From: Cerina sp048266425
GTDB taxonomy: Bacteria; Bacteroidota; Bacteroidia; Flavobacteriales; Flavobacteriaceae
Direction: 5' to 3'
DNA length: 64,000 nucleotides
Assembly: GCA_048266425.1 (NCBI GenBank)
Contig: JBLWZN010000012.1
Span: forward strand, 1 to 64,000
Shown piece by piece: positions 54,235 through 62,241 of the stretch. How positions within the stretch are numbered: position 1 is the stretch's first letter; the number at the start of each line of letters is the position of its first letter. The translations under genes were made by a program, and so were the position numbers. The notes beneath the pieces were generated by a model. That model did no database searches, was not told the origin of the DNA, and was given only the letters and a program-made list of their open reading frames with translations.

Positions 54235-56304
54235 ATGAAATTTAAAAAATCAGCTGTCCCCCGGCTCCGTGCCATGGGTCGGCCAAGATTCCCTTTCCAT
54301 ACTTTTGCGACTTTTTTATGCTTGCTTTCTTTCAAAATAAATTGGGCGCAGGAACAAAAAGTAAATATAACGCAAGACTCTATTTTGCCCATTAATTTGG
54401 AAGAGGTAATTCTTGTTTCCTTCCATAAAAGGTCCTTGGATAGTACCTATATCTATAATCCGATGGCAACATTGGACGGTTATTTGCAGGCCTCCACAAA
54501 GGTAAATATGATCAAGAGAGGGGCGTATGCATGGGAACCAGTATTGAACGATATGTCTTCCGAAAGGCTGTCCATCACTATTGATGGCATGCGTATTTTT
54601 GGGGCCTGTACGGACAAAATGGACCCCGTAACCTCTTATGTAGACGTTTCCAACTTGTCGGAAGCCCGAATTACTAGCGGGCAACAAGGTTCCGAGCAAG
54701 GGAATACCATCGGTGGGGCCATAGACCTTAAATTGGAGAAAAGCAACTTTAAGCCAACGGGATGGATAGGGGAAGTTAGGACCGGTGGTGAATTCAACAA
54801 TGCAGCAATGATGCTGGGGGGCAAGGTAGATTACTCGGATGCGCGTTTTTATGTAGATACCGATATCATCTATAGAAAGGCGGATGACTATACCGCAGGT
54901 GGGGGTGATGAGGTGCCTTTTTCCCAATACGAGAAATACAATCTTTCTACCAATGTGGGCATTAAAGTGGGCGATGGTAAAAAATTGTCCACCTCATTTA
55001 TCTACGATGAGGCACGTGATGTGGGCTACCCAGCTTTGACGATGGATGTTTCTTTGGCCCGGGCTCTTATTGGATCGGCAAGTTGGTTCCAGGAACGCTT
55101 AGTTGGCAATTTCAGGAATTGGGAGACCAAATTGTACGCCAATACCATAACGCACGTTATGGACGATACCGAGAGGCCCGATGTGCCCATGCATATGGAC
55201 ATGCCCGGATGGAGCGATACCTATGGCTATTATTCACAAGCTGGATTAAAGGTAGGAAGCCACAAATTTTTGGTAAAGTGGGACGGATTCTACAATAAAT
55301 CCCTCGCAGAAATGACTATGTATCCCAGCGACTCCAACGAGAAGGCCATGTATATGCTTACCTGGCCCGATGTACGTACCTTCAATTCGGGTCTTTATGC
55401 CGAGGACAATATAATCATTAATGAAAGCACCCTAAAATTATCTGCCCGCTTGGCATTTCAGAACAACTATGTGGCCAGTGAATTTGGGTTGAATAGCCTG
55501 CGTATTTTTTATCCGGATATGGCACAGGGCCAAAACCGTTTCCTTAAAAGTGTAGCGGCCCAATACCTGACAAAAATTTGGGAGCTGGAATTAACCGGTG
55601 GTCTTGCCTACGGCGATAGGGCCCCTTCGGTAACGGAAGGGTATGGGTTTTATCTCTTCAACAGTTTTGACAATTTTGATTATATCGGTGACCCCGATCT
55701 GAAAAATGAAAAATCCGTTGAGGGAAATGTTGGCTTGTCGATAGAAAAGGAAAGGATAAAATTTGGCTTGGAGGGCCATTATTTCCACATTAACGATTAT
55801 ATCCTTGGTGAGATTGATTCTTCGCTGAGCGCGATGACCTTAGGTGCGGATGGGGTCAAGGTCTATAACAATCTGGAGTACGCCACACTATACAATGCAA
55901 CTTTCGATGCCGAGTATGAATTTACGACCCAATTAAAATTGTCGGGCAGTGTGTCCTACCATCGGGGCATGGACCAGGATGGCCGTAACCTGCCATTTAT
56001 CAGTCCTTTGGCTTATGGGGCCAGCATTCGTTATGACCTTGGCATTTTTACAGGTTCGTTTTCCATGAACGGGGCCGGCAACCAGGTTAATTTCAACCCC
56101 GATTTTGGGGAGGACGAAACGGATGCTTACACCGTTTTCTCGTTAAATCTGGGTAGGCGATTTTCTTTGAACGACAGCAGTTTTGATGTTGTGCTGGGTG
56201 TAGATAATATTTTTGACACCTACTATTCCACTTATTCGGACTGGAAAAATATCCCCCGTATGGGCCGTAATTTTTTTATGACGGTGTCTTATGCGATCAA
56301 CTAA
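54235..56304 (+). CDS. TonB-dependent copper receptor (NosA/OprC-like)
   Basis: A 689-residue outer-membrane receptor. Plug domain (about residues 55-175) with the ITIDGMRIFGACTDKMDP and IGGAIDLKLEK blocks, then a 22-strand barrel ending in an aromatic strand (MTVSYAIN). The ligands seen in OprC, CxxxM and HxM, are both present: Cys125/Met129 in GACTDKMD and His307/Met309 in THVMDD; MHMDM follows. NosA and OprC import copper for nitrous oxide reductase. The position between an FNR-type promoter and the nos operon agrees. The TonB box region (LEEVILVSF) is near residue 56. Met14 is an alternative start. Confidence 0.88.
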   Translation: MKFKKSAVPRLRAMGRPRFPFHTFATFLCLLSFKINWAQEQKVNITQDSILPINLEEVILVSFHKRSLDSTYIYNPMATLDGYLQASTKVNMIKRGAYAWEPVLNDMSSERLSITIDGMRIFGACTDKMDPVTSYVDVSNLSEARITSGQQGSEQGNTIGGAIDLKLEKSNFKPTGWIGEVRTGGEFNNAAMMLGGKVDYSDARFYVDTDIIYRKADDYTAGGGDEVPFSQYEKYNLSTNVGIKVGDGKKLSTSFIYDEARDVGYPALTMDVSLARALIGSASWFQERLVGNFRNWETKLYANTITHVMDDTERPDVPMHMDMPGWSDTYGYYSQAGLKVGSHKFLVKWDGFYNKSLAEMTMYPSDSNEKAMYMLTWPDVRTFNSGLYAEDNIIINESTLKLSARLAFQNNYVASEFGLNSLRIFYPDMAQGQNRFLKSVAAQYLTKIWELELTGGLAYGDRAPSVTEGYGFYLFNSFDNFDYIGDPDLKNEKSVEGNVGLSIEKERIKFGLEGHYFHINDYILGEIDSSLSAMTLGADGVKVYNNLEYATLYNATFDAEYEFTTQLKLSGSVSYHRGMDQDGRNLPFISPLAYGASIRYDLGIFTGSFSMNGAGNQVNFNPDFGEDETDAYTVFSLNLGRRFSLNDSSFDVVLGVDNIFDTYYSTYSDWKNIPRMGRNFFMTVSYAIN

Positions 56305-56328
56305 AAAATAGTATCAATCTTAAGAAGA

Positions 56329-56390
56329 ACATGGAACATAGAACATAGACAAAAAGACAAACGACAAAAGACCACAGACAAAGGAGCAAG
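56329..56390. repeat. Degenerate A-rich short tandem repeats
   Basis: Repeats of GAACATAGA- and GACAAA-type units in a spacer. A similar run (AAGAACATAGAGCCAAGAAC) lies at 63488. Such A-rich runs are common between Flavobacterium-type genes and have no known function. Confidence 0.4.
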
Positions 56391-56518
56391 GTAAATCGGA
56401 AATATCCCGAGATTAAATTATCATCCTATTTCTGTATTCAATTGCCTCTTTTCTTATCAATTCAAAAACAATCAAAAGATTCCCCTATTTAAGGGAATGA
56501 AAATTAAAATATTCAATT

Positions 56519-57373
56519 ATGGGAACAACAAAATTACTTTTAGCAACCTTTATTTTTTTACTTGGATTTACTTCGTGTTCCAGAAGTGATAATGGGGATC
56601 AAAAGGTGGAGGAAAATCCTTTGGCCGATTACAATCTGCTTAGCACTTTTACAGCCAATGGCCACGACCTGGAAATATATTCCGAAGAAGGGCAGTTTAC
56701 CATTGGTTACAACGAGCTATTTATCCGAATCAAAGACGAGGCCACGGATACCTATGTAAGGAACGCCGATATTTTATGGAAACCTTTAATGCACATGACG
56801 GGTATGATGCACGCTTGCCCCGCATCGGCCCTTAAAACCACTAGTGATACCTCGGTGTATAGTGGTTATTTGGTGTTCCAGATGCCTGGAAACACGGATG
56901 AATATTGGGATCTGACCTTTGATTATAATATAGGCGGACAGGATTTTAGCACATCGGAACGTATCGAGGTCAATTCTCCAGCCGATGGCAAAAGAAGGGT
57001 CAATAGTTTTATGGGAAGCGATGATGCACGATATATCCTCGCTATGATGCCCATAAAACCTAAGGAGGGGGTTAACGATTTTTCTGCTGTTTTGTTTAAA
57101 ATGGAAAATATGATGGACTTTCCCGTTGCTCAAAATTACAGGATCAAGGTGGATCCAAGAATGCCGGGAATGGGCAATCACACCTCGCCGAACAATGCGG
57201 ATCTTACCTTTGATGTCCCCACCGGCATTTACAAGGGCAAATTGAACTTCACGATGACCGGTTATTGGAAAATAAGCCTAAAGCTCGAAAACGAAAGCGG
57301 TGTACTAATAAAAGGGGAAGATATCACAGGCGAAAACGAAAGCAGTAACTTGTATTTTGAAATTGAGTTTTAA
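56519..57373 (+). CDS. FixH/YtkA-like Met/His-rich lipoprotein
   Basis: A 284-residue lipoprotein (lipobox FTSC, Cys20) with two similar halves. The first half has LMHMTGMMHACP (Met91, His92, Met93, Met96, Met97, His98, Cys100) and the second has DPRMPGMGNHTSPNN, both like the Met/His loops of YtkA/FixH-type proteins, which bind copper or assist copper-site assembly. Each half has beta strands ending in YWDLTFDYNI or YWKISLKLEN. It follows the copper receptor gene by 214 bp and is followed by a terminator. Copper chaperoning for NosZ or the outer membrane is inferred. Confidence 0.78.
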   Translation: MGTTKLLLATFIFLLGFTSCSRSDNGDQKVEENPLADYNLLSTFTANGHDLEIYSEEGQFTIGYNELFIRIKDEATDTYVRNADILWKPLMHMTGMMHACPASALKTTSDTSVYSGYLVFQMPGNTDEYWDLTFDYNIGGQDFSTSERIEVNSPADGKRRVNSFMGSDDARYILAMMPIKPKEGVNDFSAVLFKMENMMDFPVAQNYRIKVDPRMPGMGNHTSPNNADLTFDVPTGIYKGKLNFTMTGYWKISLKLENESGVLIKGEDITGENESSNLYFEIEF

Positions 57374-57402
57374 AACATAATCCTAAAATCCTAGGCTATA
57401 AT

Positions 57403-57430
57403 AACCATCCCTCATCCGGATGGTTTTTTT
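57403..57430 (+). terminator. Rho-independent terminator after copper module
   Basis: AACCATCC-CTCATCC-GGATGGTT followed by TTTTTT, 30 bp after the FixH-like gene stop. Confidence 0.88.
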
Positions 57431-57637
57431 GTTTCATTTTTGGATCGCACACCTTCTTGTTCTGGCAAGGAAAGCAATCCTGACGAAACTATCAGCAAGA
57501 GGTCGCCTCCCTCCCAAAATCCAATCCTCATATGATTTTGGTCGGGGATTACTTTTCAGATAGAAATGGGTAAATCCCTACAGTTGAAAATACATTTTAA
57601 TTAGGAACAAGGGTAGGTCGGGATTTTTTTGTCGTAC
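57431..57637. other. Intergenic, no gene
   Basis: About 200 bp upstream of the nos promoter; nothing recognised. Confidence 0.4.
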
Positions 57638-57681
57638 ATGATTAATATCATGTTATGCGTTCGTCTTAGCCTATATTTTTG
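57638..57681 (+). promoter_or_regulatory. FNR-type promoter of nos operon
   Basis: Perfect palindrome ATGAT-TAAT-ATCAT (57638-57651), 22 bp, TATTTTTG (57674-57681), followed 61 bp later by the cytochrome c gene. Confidence 0.92.
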
Positions 57682-57742
57682 TGGCATTAAATACTAAATT
57701 GAGTATTTAAGTAAATGTATTAATCAATAAAATAAAATAAAA

Positions 57743-58246
57743 ATGAAAACCGGAATTAAAAGTGTTGCATTACTGTTCTCCCTACTACTCATGGCCTGCG
57801 GAGGAAAGGAAGGGAAAAAGGAGGGCTCTAGCGTTGAACGCGCAAAAACCACCACTGAAAAGCCAGCGGAGGCCCCTGCTGCAGATGCCACACCAGCATC
57901 GCAAAGAATCAATCTCACGGACAAAGGTATCGGACCGATAAAATCCGTAACCCTAGCTCCCGAAATTGATCAAGCCCTCGCCGCAAAGGGAAAGGAAACC
58001 TACGACCAAATGTGTATGGCCTGTCACAAGCCCGACAAGAAATTTATTGGTCCAGCTCCAAAAGGCATTCTTGAAAGACGTACCCCGGAATGGGTTATGA
58101 ACATGATTTTGAACCCTGAGGTCATGATCAAGGAGGATCCCTTGGCCAAGGACCTGCTACAAGAATTCAATGGTGCGCCTATGGCAAATCAACACCTGAC
58201 CGAAGAGCAGGCAAGGGCGGTACTCGAGTACTTTAGAACTCTTTAA
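57743..58246 (+). CDS. Nos-operon c-type cytochrome lipoprotein
   Basis: A 167-residue lipoprotein (lipobox MAC, Cys19) with an Ala/Pro/Glu-rich linker and one haem c domain: CMACH at Cys91-Cys94-His95 and a distal Met, probably Met142 or Met152, in the C-terminal part (GAPMANQHL). Cytochromes of this kind deliver electrons to clade II NosZ. It is the first gene of the operon, 24 bp before the fasciclin-domain gene. Confidence 0.9.
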   Translation: MKTGIKSVALLFSLLLMACGGKEGKKEGSSVERAKTTTEKPAEAPAADATPASQRINLTDKGIGPIKSVTLAPEIDQALAAKGKETYDQMCMACHKPDKKFIGPAPKGILERRTPEWVMNMILNPEVMIKEDPLAKDLLQEFNGAPMANQHLTEEQARAVLEYFRTL

Positions 58247-58270
58247 AATCAACAAACTAAAACTGGTCAT

Positions 58271-58849
58271 ATGAAATCAATATATAATCCCAGAGTGATT
58301 TTTGGACTCTTTTTAACGATGGTTTTTATAATTAGCTGCAAAAACGAAACCAAATCGGAGAATTCCAATTTATCCACAAGCACAGCTTCGGAAACACAAA
58401 AGACCGGCCAAGCCTTTATAAAGGATGATGAATCGGCACCCAATGTGCTCCAAATCGCAATTGGATCTCCCGATCATACCACATTGGTAGCTGCGGTACA
58501 GGCTGCAAATTTGGAAAATTCATTGGTAAATGCCGGACCCTTAATGGTATTTGCACCTACAAACGAGGCCTTTTCCGCCCTGCCTGCAGGTACCGTGGAG
58601 GACTTGTTAAAGCCCGAAAACAAAGCGGCTTTGGCCAATATTTTAAAATACCATGTTACCCCTGGAAATTACAGCAAGGAATTTTTAAAGAAATTTAAAA
58701 AACTGGGGCAAGCCAACAGTCAAGACGTAATGATCGAGGTAAAGGGCGATGACGTTTATGTTGGCGATGCCTTGATAATTGCCAGCATCCCGGCAGGTAA
58801 CGGTATAGTCCACGTAATCGACAAAGTATTGCTGCCCCCATCAGAGTAA
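58271..58849 (+). CDS. Fasciclin-domain lipoprotein of nos operon
   Basis: A 192-residue lipoprotein (lipobox IISC, Cys20) with one fasciclin domain: TLVAAVQAANLENSLVNAGPLMVFAPTNEAFSAL (H1 region) and GNGIVHVIDKVLLPP (H2 region). Fasciclin domains act in surface adhesion or as scaffold. Their role in nitrous oxide reduction is not established, yet the gene lies between the cytochrome c gene and nosZ with spacers of 24 and 37 bp, so it appears to be a true operon member. Confidence 0.88.
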   Translation: MKSIYNPRVIFGLFLTMVFIISCKNETKSENSNLSTSTASETQKTGQAFIKDDESAPNVLQIAIGSPDHTTLVAAVQAANLENSLVNAGPLMVFAPTNEAFSALPAGTVEDLLKPENKAALANILKYHVTPGNYSKEFLKKFKKLGQANSQDVMIEVKGDDVYVGDALIIASIPAGNGIVHVIDKVLLPPSE

Positions 58850-58886
58850 TTGCAACTAAATTTTATATAAATTAAATCTTGAAATA

Positions 58887-60842
58887 ATGAAAAGAACAAC
58901 TTATTTATCCTTAACGCTTATGGCCCTTGCCACGGTATTTACTAGCTGCACGGACCAGGGCAAAAAGTCGAATGGCGCCCTGACCTCCAATGCGGCGGAG
59001 AGGGTTTATGTCCCGCCCGGGCAATACGACGAATTTTATGGCTTCCTTTCCGGTGGTTTCAGCGGACAGTTGGGAGTCTACGGGATTCCTTCCGGCAGGC
59101 TCTTAAAAGTGGTCCCAGTGTTTTCACAGGACCCTGAAAAGGCATACGGTTACAACGAGGAGACCAAGCCTATGTTGAACACTACCCACGGTTTTATCCC
59201 CTGGGACGATACCCACCACCCCGATGTGTCCCAGACCAAAGGAGTGCTAGACGGACGCTGGATCTTTATGAACGCGAACAATACCCCAAGGGTGGCCCGG
59301 ATAGACCTCACTACTTTTGAAACCGCGGAAATTATGGAAATTCCCAACAGTGCTGGAAACCATAATTCCGCCTTTGTTACGGAGAACACCGAATATGTGG
59401 TTGCCGGTACGCGTTTTTCCGTTCCCATTCCCCAAAGGGATATGCCCATAAAGGATTATAAGGGCAACTTTAAGGCGAGCCTTTCGTTTCTCAGCGTTGA
59501 TCCGGACAACGGCCATATGGATCTTTCCTTTCAAATAAGACTGCCCGGGTTCAATTATGACCTGGCACACCCTGGAAGGGATAAATCCCATGGCTGGATT
59601 TTTATCACTACGTATAATACGGAAGAGGCCCACACCCTGCAAGAGGTCAATTCCTCACAGAACGATAAGGATTTTATAGCCGCTGTAAACTGGAAAAAAG
59701 CGGAGGAGTATATCAAAGCAGGCAAGTTCACCACCGAGGCTACCGAATATGCCCATAATATTTACGATGAAGAGACCCATACAGCCACCTCTACCATCAA
59801 GAAAGAAGTGCGTGTATTGGAAGCTTCCGAGCTGCCTGGCTTAGTGTACTTTCTACCCACTCCTAAATCTCCCCACGGTTGTGATGTAGATCCTACAGGG
59901 GAGTATATTGTAGGTAACGGAAAGCTTTCTGCGGATTTGACCGTGCATTCCTTTACAAAAATGTTGAATGCCATTGAGAACAAAAAGTTTGATGGCGAGG
60001 CCTATGGTATCCCGATCTTAAATTTCGAGGATGTTCTTGGCGGAACGGTAAAACAGCCCGGTCTTGGACCATTGCACACTGAATTTGACGATAAGGGCAA
60101 TGCCTATACTACGTTCTTTATATCTTCCGAGGTCGTAAAATGGAAAGTGGGCACCTGGGAGATTATAGACAGGAAACCTACCTACTATTCACCGGGCCAC
60201 TTGAGCATTCCTGGAGGAAACTCTCAAAAACCATGGGGGAAATACCTATTGGCAATGAACAAGATTACCAAGGACCGCTATCTACCCACAGGACCTGAAC
60301 TGACACAGTCCGCCCAGTTGTATGATATAACCGGCGATAAAATGGTGCTTCTTTCAGATTTTCCAACGATCGGGGAGCCACATTACGCCTCAATGGTCCC
60401 TGCAGAGCTTATACAGCCAAAATCTAAAAAGATCTATAATCTGGAAGAGAACAAACATGCCCATGCGGCAACAAGGGATTCGGAGGTCAGGATAGAACGC
60501 AACGGAAAAGAAGTGCATGTATATATGACCATGATCCGCAGCCACCTGAACCCGGACAACATTGAAGGGATCAAAGTAGGCGATAAAGTGTACTTCCATT
60601 TAACCAATTTGGAACAGGACTTTGACGTACCCCATGGTTTTGCAATGATGGGTGCCGAGAATTCCGAGCTGTTGGTTATGCCGGGGCAGACCGAGACCAT
60701 GGTGTGGTATCCCAAGAAAGTAGGGGTATGGCCGTTCTACTGTTCGGACTTCTGTTCTGCATTGCACCAGGAAATGTCAGGATATGTTCGCGTATCTCCT
60801 GCAGATTCCGATATAGAACTTTCCTGGTCTTTGGGCGATTAA
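58887..60842 (+). CDS. nosZ: Nitrous oxide reductase, clade II (Sec-type)
   Basis: A 651-residue periplasmic enzyme reducing N2O to N2. The N-terminus is a Sec lipoprotein signal (MKRTTYLSLTLMALATVFTSC), not a twin-arginine signal, which defines the clade II form. The seven-blade CuZ part holds the His-rich segments DTHHPD, NHNSA, AHPGRDKSHGW, KSPHGCDVDP, LHTEFD and EPHYA. The C-terminal CuA domain has His583 (VPHGF), Cys619, Cys623, His627 and Met630 (CSDFCSALHQEM). It closes a three-gene unit that ends at a strong terminator. Confidence 0.97.
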   Translation: MKRTTYLSLTLMALATVFTSCTDQGKKSNGALTSNAAERVYVPPGQYDEFYGFLSGGFSGQLGVYGIPSGRLLKVVPVFSQDPEKAYGYNEETKPMLNTTHGFIPWDDTHHPDVSQTKGVLDGRWIFMNANNTPRVARIDLTTFETAEIMEIPNSAGNHNSAFVTENTEYVVAGTRFSVPIPQRDMPIKDYKGNFKASLSFLSVDPDNGHMDLSFQIRLPGFNYDLAHPGRDKSHGWIFITTYNTEEAHTLQEVNSSQNDKDFIAAVNWKKAEEYIKAGKFTTEATEYAHNIYDEETHTATSTIKKEVRVLEASELPGLVYFLPTPKSPHGCDVDPTGEYIVGNGKLSADLTVHSFTKMLNAIENKKFDGEAYGIPILNFEDVLGGTVKQPGLGPLHTEFDDKGNAYTTFFISSEVVKWKVGTWEIIDRKPTYYSPGHLSIPGGNSQKPWGKYLLAMNKITKDRYLPTGPELTQSAQLYDITGDKMVLLSDFPTIGEPHYASMVPAELIQPKSKKIYNLEENKHAHAATRDSEVRIERNGKEVHVYMTMIRSHLNPDNIEGIKVGDKVYFHLTNLEQDFDVPHGFAMMGAENSELLVMPGQTETMVWYPKKVGVWPFYCSDFCSALHQEMSGYVRVSPADSDIELSWSLGD

Positions 60843-60875
60843 TTTATAATCTGAATTAGTCTCCTTTATAAAAAT

Positions 60876-60910
60876 AAGCGGGCCGGTCTTCCGACACCGG
60901 CCCGCTTTTT
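60876..60910 (+). terminator. Rho-independent terminator after nosZ
   Basis: AAGCGGGCCGGT-CTTCCGAC-ACCGGCCCGCTT with T-run. The strong stem separates nosZ from the accessory genes and probably limits read-through. Confidence 0.9.
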
Positions 60911-60931
60911 AATTGAATAAGGATTTATAAA

Positions 60932-60972
60932 ATGAAACGAGCATTAAGTCCCGAATAGTTGGATAATAATGC
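60932..60972 (+). promoter_or_regulatory. Second copy of 17-nt element with hairpin
   Basis: ATGAAACGAGCATTAAG (60932-60948) is identical to 53427-53443. GCATTA (60941) pairs with TAATGC (60967-60972), and an adjacent GCGCCT/AGGCGT hairpin follows near 60974-60995. It lies between the nosZ terminator and the NosB-like gene. Confidence 0.45.
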
Positions 60973-61046
60973 GAGCGCCTTGCGGTTGTAGGCGTTCCCA
61001 ACCCAAATTTATTAGTTATTTTTAAATAATTAAAACATCTAAACGC

Positions 61047-61640
61047 ATGAAAAAATCACGTATCATTATGATAGTGGGCGCTTTGGTACCCCTGCTGCTC
61101 TTTGTTTTTCCACTTTGGAAAATAACCTTGGAAGCACCGCAGTATCCCATTCCGTTGGGAATGCATATCTATATAAATGATTTTAAGGATGCCAATCCAC
61201 ACGACATTAAGAATATCAACCTAATGAACCACTACGTGGGCATGAAGTATATTCCAGATGCCATTCCAGAGTTTAAGATATTTCCTTATGGCATCATTAT
61301 TACCACAGTTATCGGACTGATCGTTGGTTTTATCGGAAACCATAAATGGTATCTGTATTGGTTTATAATGATGGTCCTTGTAAGTACGGCCGGCCTCATT
61401 GATTTTTATATTTGGGAGCACGATTATGGCCATAACCTTGATCCCAATGCAATATTAAAATTCACGAACGAAGATGGGACGCCTATGGGTTTTCAGCCTC
61501 CATTTTTCGGAACTAAACATATTTTAAACTTTGTAGCACATTCCTATCCACGTTTGGGGGCTTATTGCCTTGCGCTGGGAATTGCCCTTGGTCTGGGTGC
61601 CTATCTGGTAGGGAGGAAGGAAATCAAGGCCAAAGCATAA
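61047..61640 (+). CDS. NosB-like integral membrane protein
   Basis: A 197-residue inner-membrane protein with about four membrane segments: residues 6-24, 86-106, 110-126 and 168-192. A periplasmic loop with PLGMHIYINDFKDANPHDIKNINLMNHYVGM and a His/Tyr-rich region follows the first segment. Proteins of this place and size lie next to clade II nosZ genes and have been called NosB; the role in electron delivery or assembly is only partly supported. The gene begins 137 bp after the nosZ terminator. It is likely co-transcribed with nosL. Confidence 0.75.
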   Translation: MKKSRIIMIVGALVPLLLFVFPLWKITLEAPQYPIPLGMHIYINDFKDANPHDIKNINLMNHYVGMKYIPDAIPEFKIFPYGIIITTVIGLIVGFIGNHKWYLYWFIMMVLVSTAGLIDFYIWEHDYGHNLDPNAILKFTNEDGTPMGFQPPFFGTKHILNFVAHSYPRLGAYCLALGIALGLGAYLVGRKEIKAKA

Positions 61641-61724
61641 AAGCTTAAGGATCGAACAATTTTTATGGAGGTGGAAAAAGATTGCCGATATAAAATAGGA
61701 AGTAAATGAATAATATTCAGAAGA

Positions 61725-62153
61725 ATGAAAACACAAATTGCTTTTTTTGCCCTGTTGATGCTAATCTTTGGTTCCTGCAAAGTAAGTCCGGAGCCCATAA
61801 ATTATGGCTCCGATGTCTGCCACTACTGCAGTATGACGATTGTGGACAAACAACACGCGGCAGAATATGTCACCAAAAAGGGCAGGGCCTTTAAGTTCGA
61901 TTCCATTGAATGTATGATAAACGGGCTGACGGAGGTCGATAGAACCGAGATTTCGCTCTATCTTGTAAATGATTACGGGTTGCCTGGCGAATTGATCGAC
62001 GCTTCCAAGGCCACCTTTCTCGTCAGTAAAAATATTCCTAGCCCAATGGGTGCGTTTCTCTCCGCCTTTGGCAACCACGAACATGCCAAACTGGTTCAGG
62101 AAGAGCAAAGTGGGCAATTATTCGGTTGGGAAGAATTACCCGAACGTTTGTAA
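61725..62153 (+). CDS. nosL: Copper chaperone lipoprotein NosL
   Basis: A 142-residue lipoprotein (lipobox FGSC, Cys18). The Cu+ motif VCHYCSMTI (Cys32, Cys35, Met37) is followed by KGRAFKFDSIECMINGL and the late ISKNIPSPMGAFLSAF-like segment (VSKNIPSPMGAFLSAFGN), all typical of NosL. NosL delivers Cu+ to apo-NosZ together with NosD, NosF and NosY. It lies 85 bp downstream of the NosB-like gene. Confidence 0.95.
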   Translation: MKTQIAFFALLMLIFGSCKVSPEPINYGSDVCHYCSMTIVDKQHAAEYVTKKGRAFKFDSIECMINGLTEVDRTEISLYLVNDYGLPGELIDASKATFLVSKNIPSPMGAFLSAFGNHEHAKLVQEEQSGQLFGWEELPERL

Positions 62154-62241
62154 AATCGGATAAATGATCCACGAAAGATAAGCGGAAAGCAGTTGATTTA
62201 ATGACTCCTTAATTCTGTAACCGGACAACCCAAAAACTATA

